7,494 nucleotides of DNA from Bacillota bacterium (GTDB taxonomy: Bacteria > Bacillota > Bacilli > Bacillales_B > DSM-18226). A program made the translations under genes and the position numbers. The stretch spans positions 1 to 7,494 of the forward strand of contig JAUZQA010000198.1 in NCBI GenBank assembly GCA_030705665.1. The letters run 5' to 3'. Shown piece after piece: positions 6,197-7,494 of the stretch; positions within the stretch are counted from its first letter, which is position 1, and the number at the start of each line of letters is the position of its first letter. The notes under the pieces are model-generated. The model did not search any database, was not told the DNA's origin, and was given only the letters and a program-made list of their open reading frames with translations.

Positions 6197-6211
6197 CGAT
6201 TATTCTTAAAG

Positions 6212-6799
6212 CTATTCCAGTCTATATTGCTCTGACAGTTCACTGGGATTCTGACAGGTCATTGCTTCAGACATGATACATACACCTTTAGCCCCTGTTT
6301 CCAATACATCTTTAACACGATTATTGGTAATGCCGCCAATGGCAAAGACCGGAATCGATACAGATTCGCAAATTTCTTTTAGAAATGGGAGCCCTCTCGG
6401 TGGGACTCCCTTTTTGCAATCCGTGTTAAAGATATGTCCGGCAATCAAATAAGAAGCACCCAACTTTTGAGCTTCTGCTGCCTCTGAAACGGAATGAACA
6501 GAAGCACCAATATTCAAAAACGGCAATAAATCATTTTGATATTTTCTTAAATCACTGATTGATAAATGGATGTTTAGCAGTTTAAGCTTAGCGGCAGCAG
6601 AGATATTTTGGTTAATAATGAGAGGAACCTGTGCCACATCACAGATCCCTTTTACGTTTTCTGCTAAATCCTCGAATTCTCCACCATCTAAATCTTTTTC
6701 CCTTAGCATAATTGCATGGGGCTTGCTCTTTACCAATTGTTGGATTCGCTGTAAAAAGTCATCCTTACATAGCTTTCGGTTGGTTACCAGAATGAGCAT
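6212..6799 (-). CDS. tenI: Thiazole tautomerase TenI (ThiE-like fold)
   Basis: A 195-residue TIM-barrel protein of the ThiE/TenI family. Family signatures in order: MLREKDL (31-37), IINQN (61-65), GASVHS (98-103), AGHIFNTDCKKG (120-131) and PVFAIGGI (150-157). Histidine 122 in the GHIF segment matches the catalytic histidine of Bacillus TenI, which converts the thiazole carboxylate phosphate made by ThiG to its aromatic tautomer. Thiamine phosphate synthase (ThiE) normally has a Pro at this place (GPIF) and an ND..D pyrimidine-binding motif where this protein has NQN, so TenI is favoured over ThiE. The ATG start has AGGAG (6811-6807) 7 bases upstream. It follows thiH in the same operon, overlapping its stop with the ribosome binding site, and is probably the last gene because a convergent gene follows. 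Confidence 0.88.
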   Translation of the reverse strand: MLILVTNRKLCKDDFLQRIQQLVKSKPHAIMLREKDLDGGEFEDLAENVKGICDVAQVPLIINQNISAAAKLKLLNIHLSISDLRKYQNDLLPFLNIGASVHSVSEAAEAQKLGASYLIAGHIFNTDCKKGVPPRGLPFLKEICESVSIPVFAIGGITNNRVKDVLETGAKGVCIMSEAMTCQNPSELSEQYRLE

Positions 6800-6806
6800 A
6801 CCTATA

Positions 6807-6812
6807 CTCCTA
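6807..6812 (-). promoter_or_regulatory. tenI ribosome binding site overlapping the thiH stop codon
   Basis: On the - strand TAGGAG contains both the thiH TAG stop (6812-6810) and the AGGAG Shine-Dalgarno of tenI. Ribosomes ending thiH would occupy the tenI initiation region, so translation of the two genes is probably coupled. Confidence 0.8.
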
Positions 6813-7494
6813 AACTCTTATATAATCCGCATAAACAGGCTGTAATCCTTTGTTGACAATCACTTGATGAACTTCATTTACAGTTCGTTCATCCGAGATT
6901 TCAAACTGCTCATCACCTTTTTGTTCCTCGTTATGTCCGCCGACGCCAACATTCACCCCTGCAGACATTTTCGTAGCGGCCAAGCCGATGACGTTGTCGC
7001 GGAAGCCTGCCCTCTCCCTTGTCGAAATCGTGATTCCGGCATATGGCATCAAAAGGCGATAAGCAAGCATGACTTGTAAAAGCTGTTTTTCGTGAACATC
7101 TTTTGGTCCATTTTCAGCGTTGTTTTTATATGGGCGCAGGCGCGGGACAGAGAAACCGACCTCGGCGTGTGGATACTTTTGTTGGATCAAATGGGCATGT
7201 AAGCCTGCTGCAAAGGCATCCTTGCGGAAATCATCCAATCCAAGTAAAGCGCCAAAGGAAACCCCGCGCATTCCCCCAAGCAAAGCTCGCTCTTGCGCAT
7301 GAAAACGGTATGGGAAGATCCTTTTTGACCCCCATAAATGAACTTTTTCGTAGGTGTCGGTATTATAGGTTTCTTGGTAAACAGACACAAAATCAGCACC
7401 GCAGCTTTGTAAAAACCGATATTCATCGGAGTTTAACGGGTAGATTTCAATTCCGACTGTCGAAAAATATTTCGCCGCTAATTTAACTGTTTTC
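6810..7494 (-). CDS. thiH: 2-iminoacetate synthase ThiH, C-terminal part (5' end outside window)
   Basis: The frame stays open to the window edge on the - strand, giving 227 C-terminal residues; a GTG at 7388 is internal. Family-typical stretches are GIEIYPLNSDEY near the edge, GADFVSVYQETYN, HLWGSKRIFPYR, GVSFGALLGLDDFRKDAF, FSVPRLRP, MPYAGITISTRERAGFRD and the end GLQPVYADY. The radical-SAM CxxxCxxC cluster should lie in the missing N-terminal part; ThiH is typically about 370 residues, so roughly 140 are missing. ThiH cleaves tyrosine with an S-adenosylmethionine radical to dehydroglycine (iminoacetate) and p-cresol, feeding ThiG in thiazole synthesis in the cytosol. Many aerobic Bacilli use the glycine oxidase ThiO instead, so ThiH suggests growth with little oxygen. 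The upstream operon (expected thiS, thiG, thiF) is out of view. Confidence 0.93.
   Translation of the reverse strand, partial: KTVKLAAKYFSTVGIEIYPLNSDEYRFLQSCGADFVSVYQETYNTDTYEKVHLWGSKRIFPYRFHAQERALLGGMRGVSFGALLGLDDFRKDAFAAGLHAHLIQQKYPHAEVGFSVPRLRPYKNNAENGPKDVHEKQLLQVMLAYRLLMPYAGITISTRERAGFRDNVIGLAATKMSAGVNVGVGGHNEEQKGDEQFEISDERTVNEVHQVIVNKGLQPVYADYIRV

Noticed and set aside
6183..6209. 8-codon ORF (MKDLPDYS) after the unknown gene
   Set aside because: Too short to support, and it lies within the candidate hairpin between convergent genes.
6212..6799. Calling this gene thiamine phosphate synthase ThiE
   Set aside because: His122 in GHIF and loss of the ND..D pyrimidine motif fit TenI better.
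7103..7486. 127-codon + strand ORF opposite thiH
   Set aside because: It is a shadow of the clearly recognisable ThiH frame and is rich in R, H and Q without any motif.

Overview
The window looks like low-GC Gram-positive (Firmicutes) chromosome, most likely from a member of the Bacillaceae. Supporting signs are AT-rich intergenic DNA, purine-rich AGGAG-type ribosome binding sites, use of GTG and TTG starts, strong stem-loop terminators with T-runs, and Bacillus-like protein families (HesB/YneR-like, MarR/MFS pair, TenI). The genus cannot be fixed from the sequence alone.

Layout: (1) 2-2125 (+) is the C-terminal 707 residues of a BREX type 1 adenine methyltransferase, PglX; its start lies left of the window. 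It ends at a strong terminator that also lies at the end of a convergent small HesB-like gene (2208-2507, -). (2) 2508-2888 is AT-rich DNA without a credible gene but with several inverted repeats. (3) 2889-3671 (+) encodes an unusual protein: two tandem winged-HTH-like repeats, a long coiled coil and a C-terminal J domain with an HPD motif, closed by its own terminator. (4) 3736-5584 is a self-contained efflux unit: a promoter flanked by two copies of a 26-bp operator-like repeat, a MarR-family repressor, a DHA1-type MFS drug exporter and a terminator. (5) 5715-6149 (+) is a gene of unknown function. (6) 6212-7494 (-) is the end of a thiamine-thiazole operon, with the C-terminal part of thiH followed by tenI, translationally linked through a stop codon that overlaps the tenI ribosome binding site.

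The left edge is phage-defence DNA and the right edge is housekeeping thiamine metabolism, so the window probably spans the margin of a defence or accessory island. The most notable points are a pglX that is terminated immediately, without the usual downstream pglZ and brxL, and the neighbouring HTH-HTH-coiled-coil-J-domain protein, an architecture I do not recognise as a characterised system.
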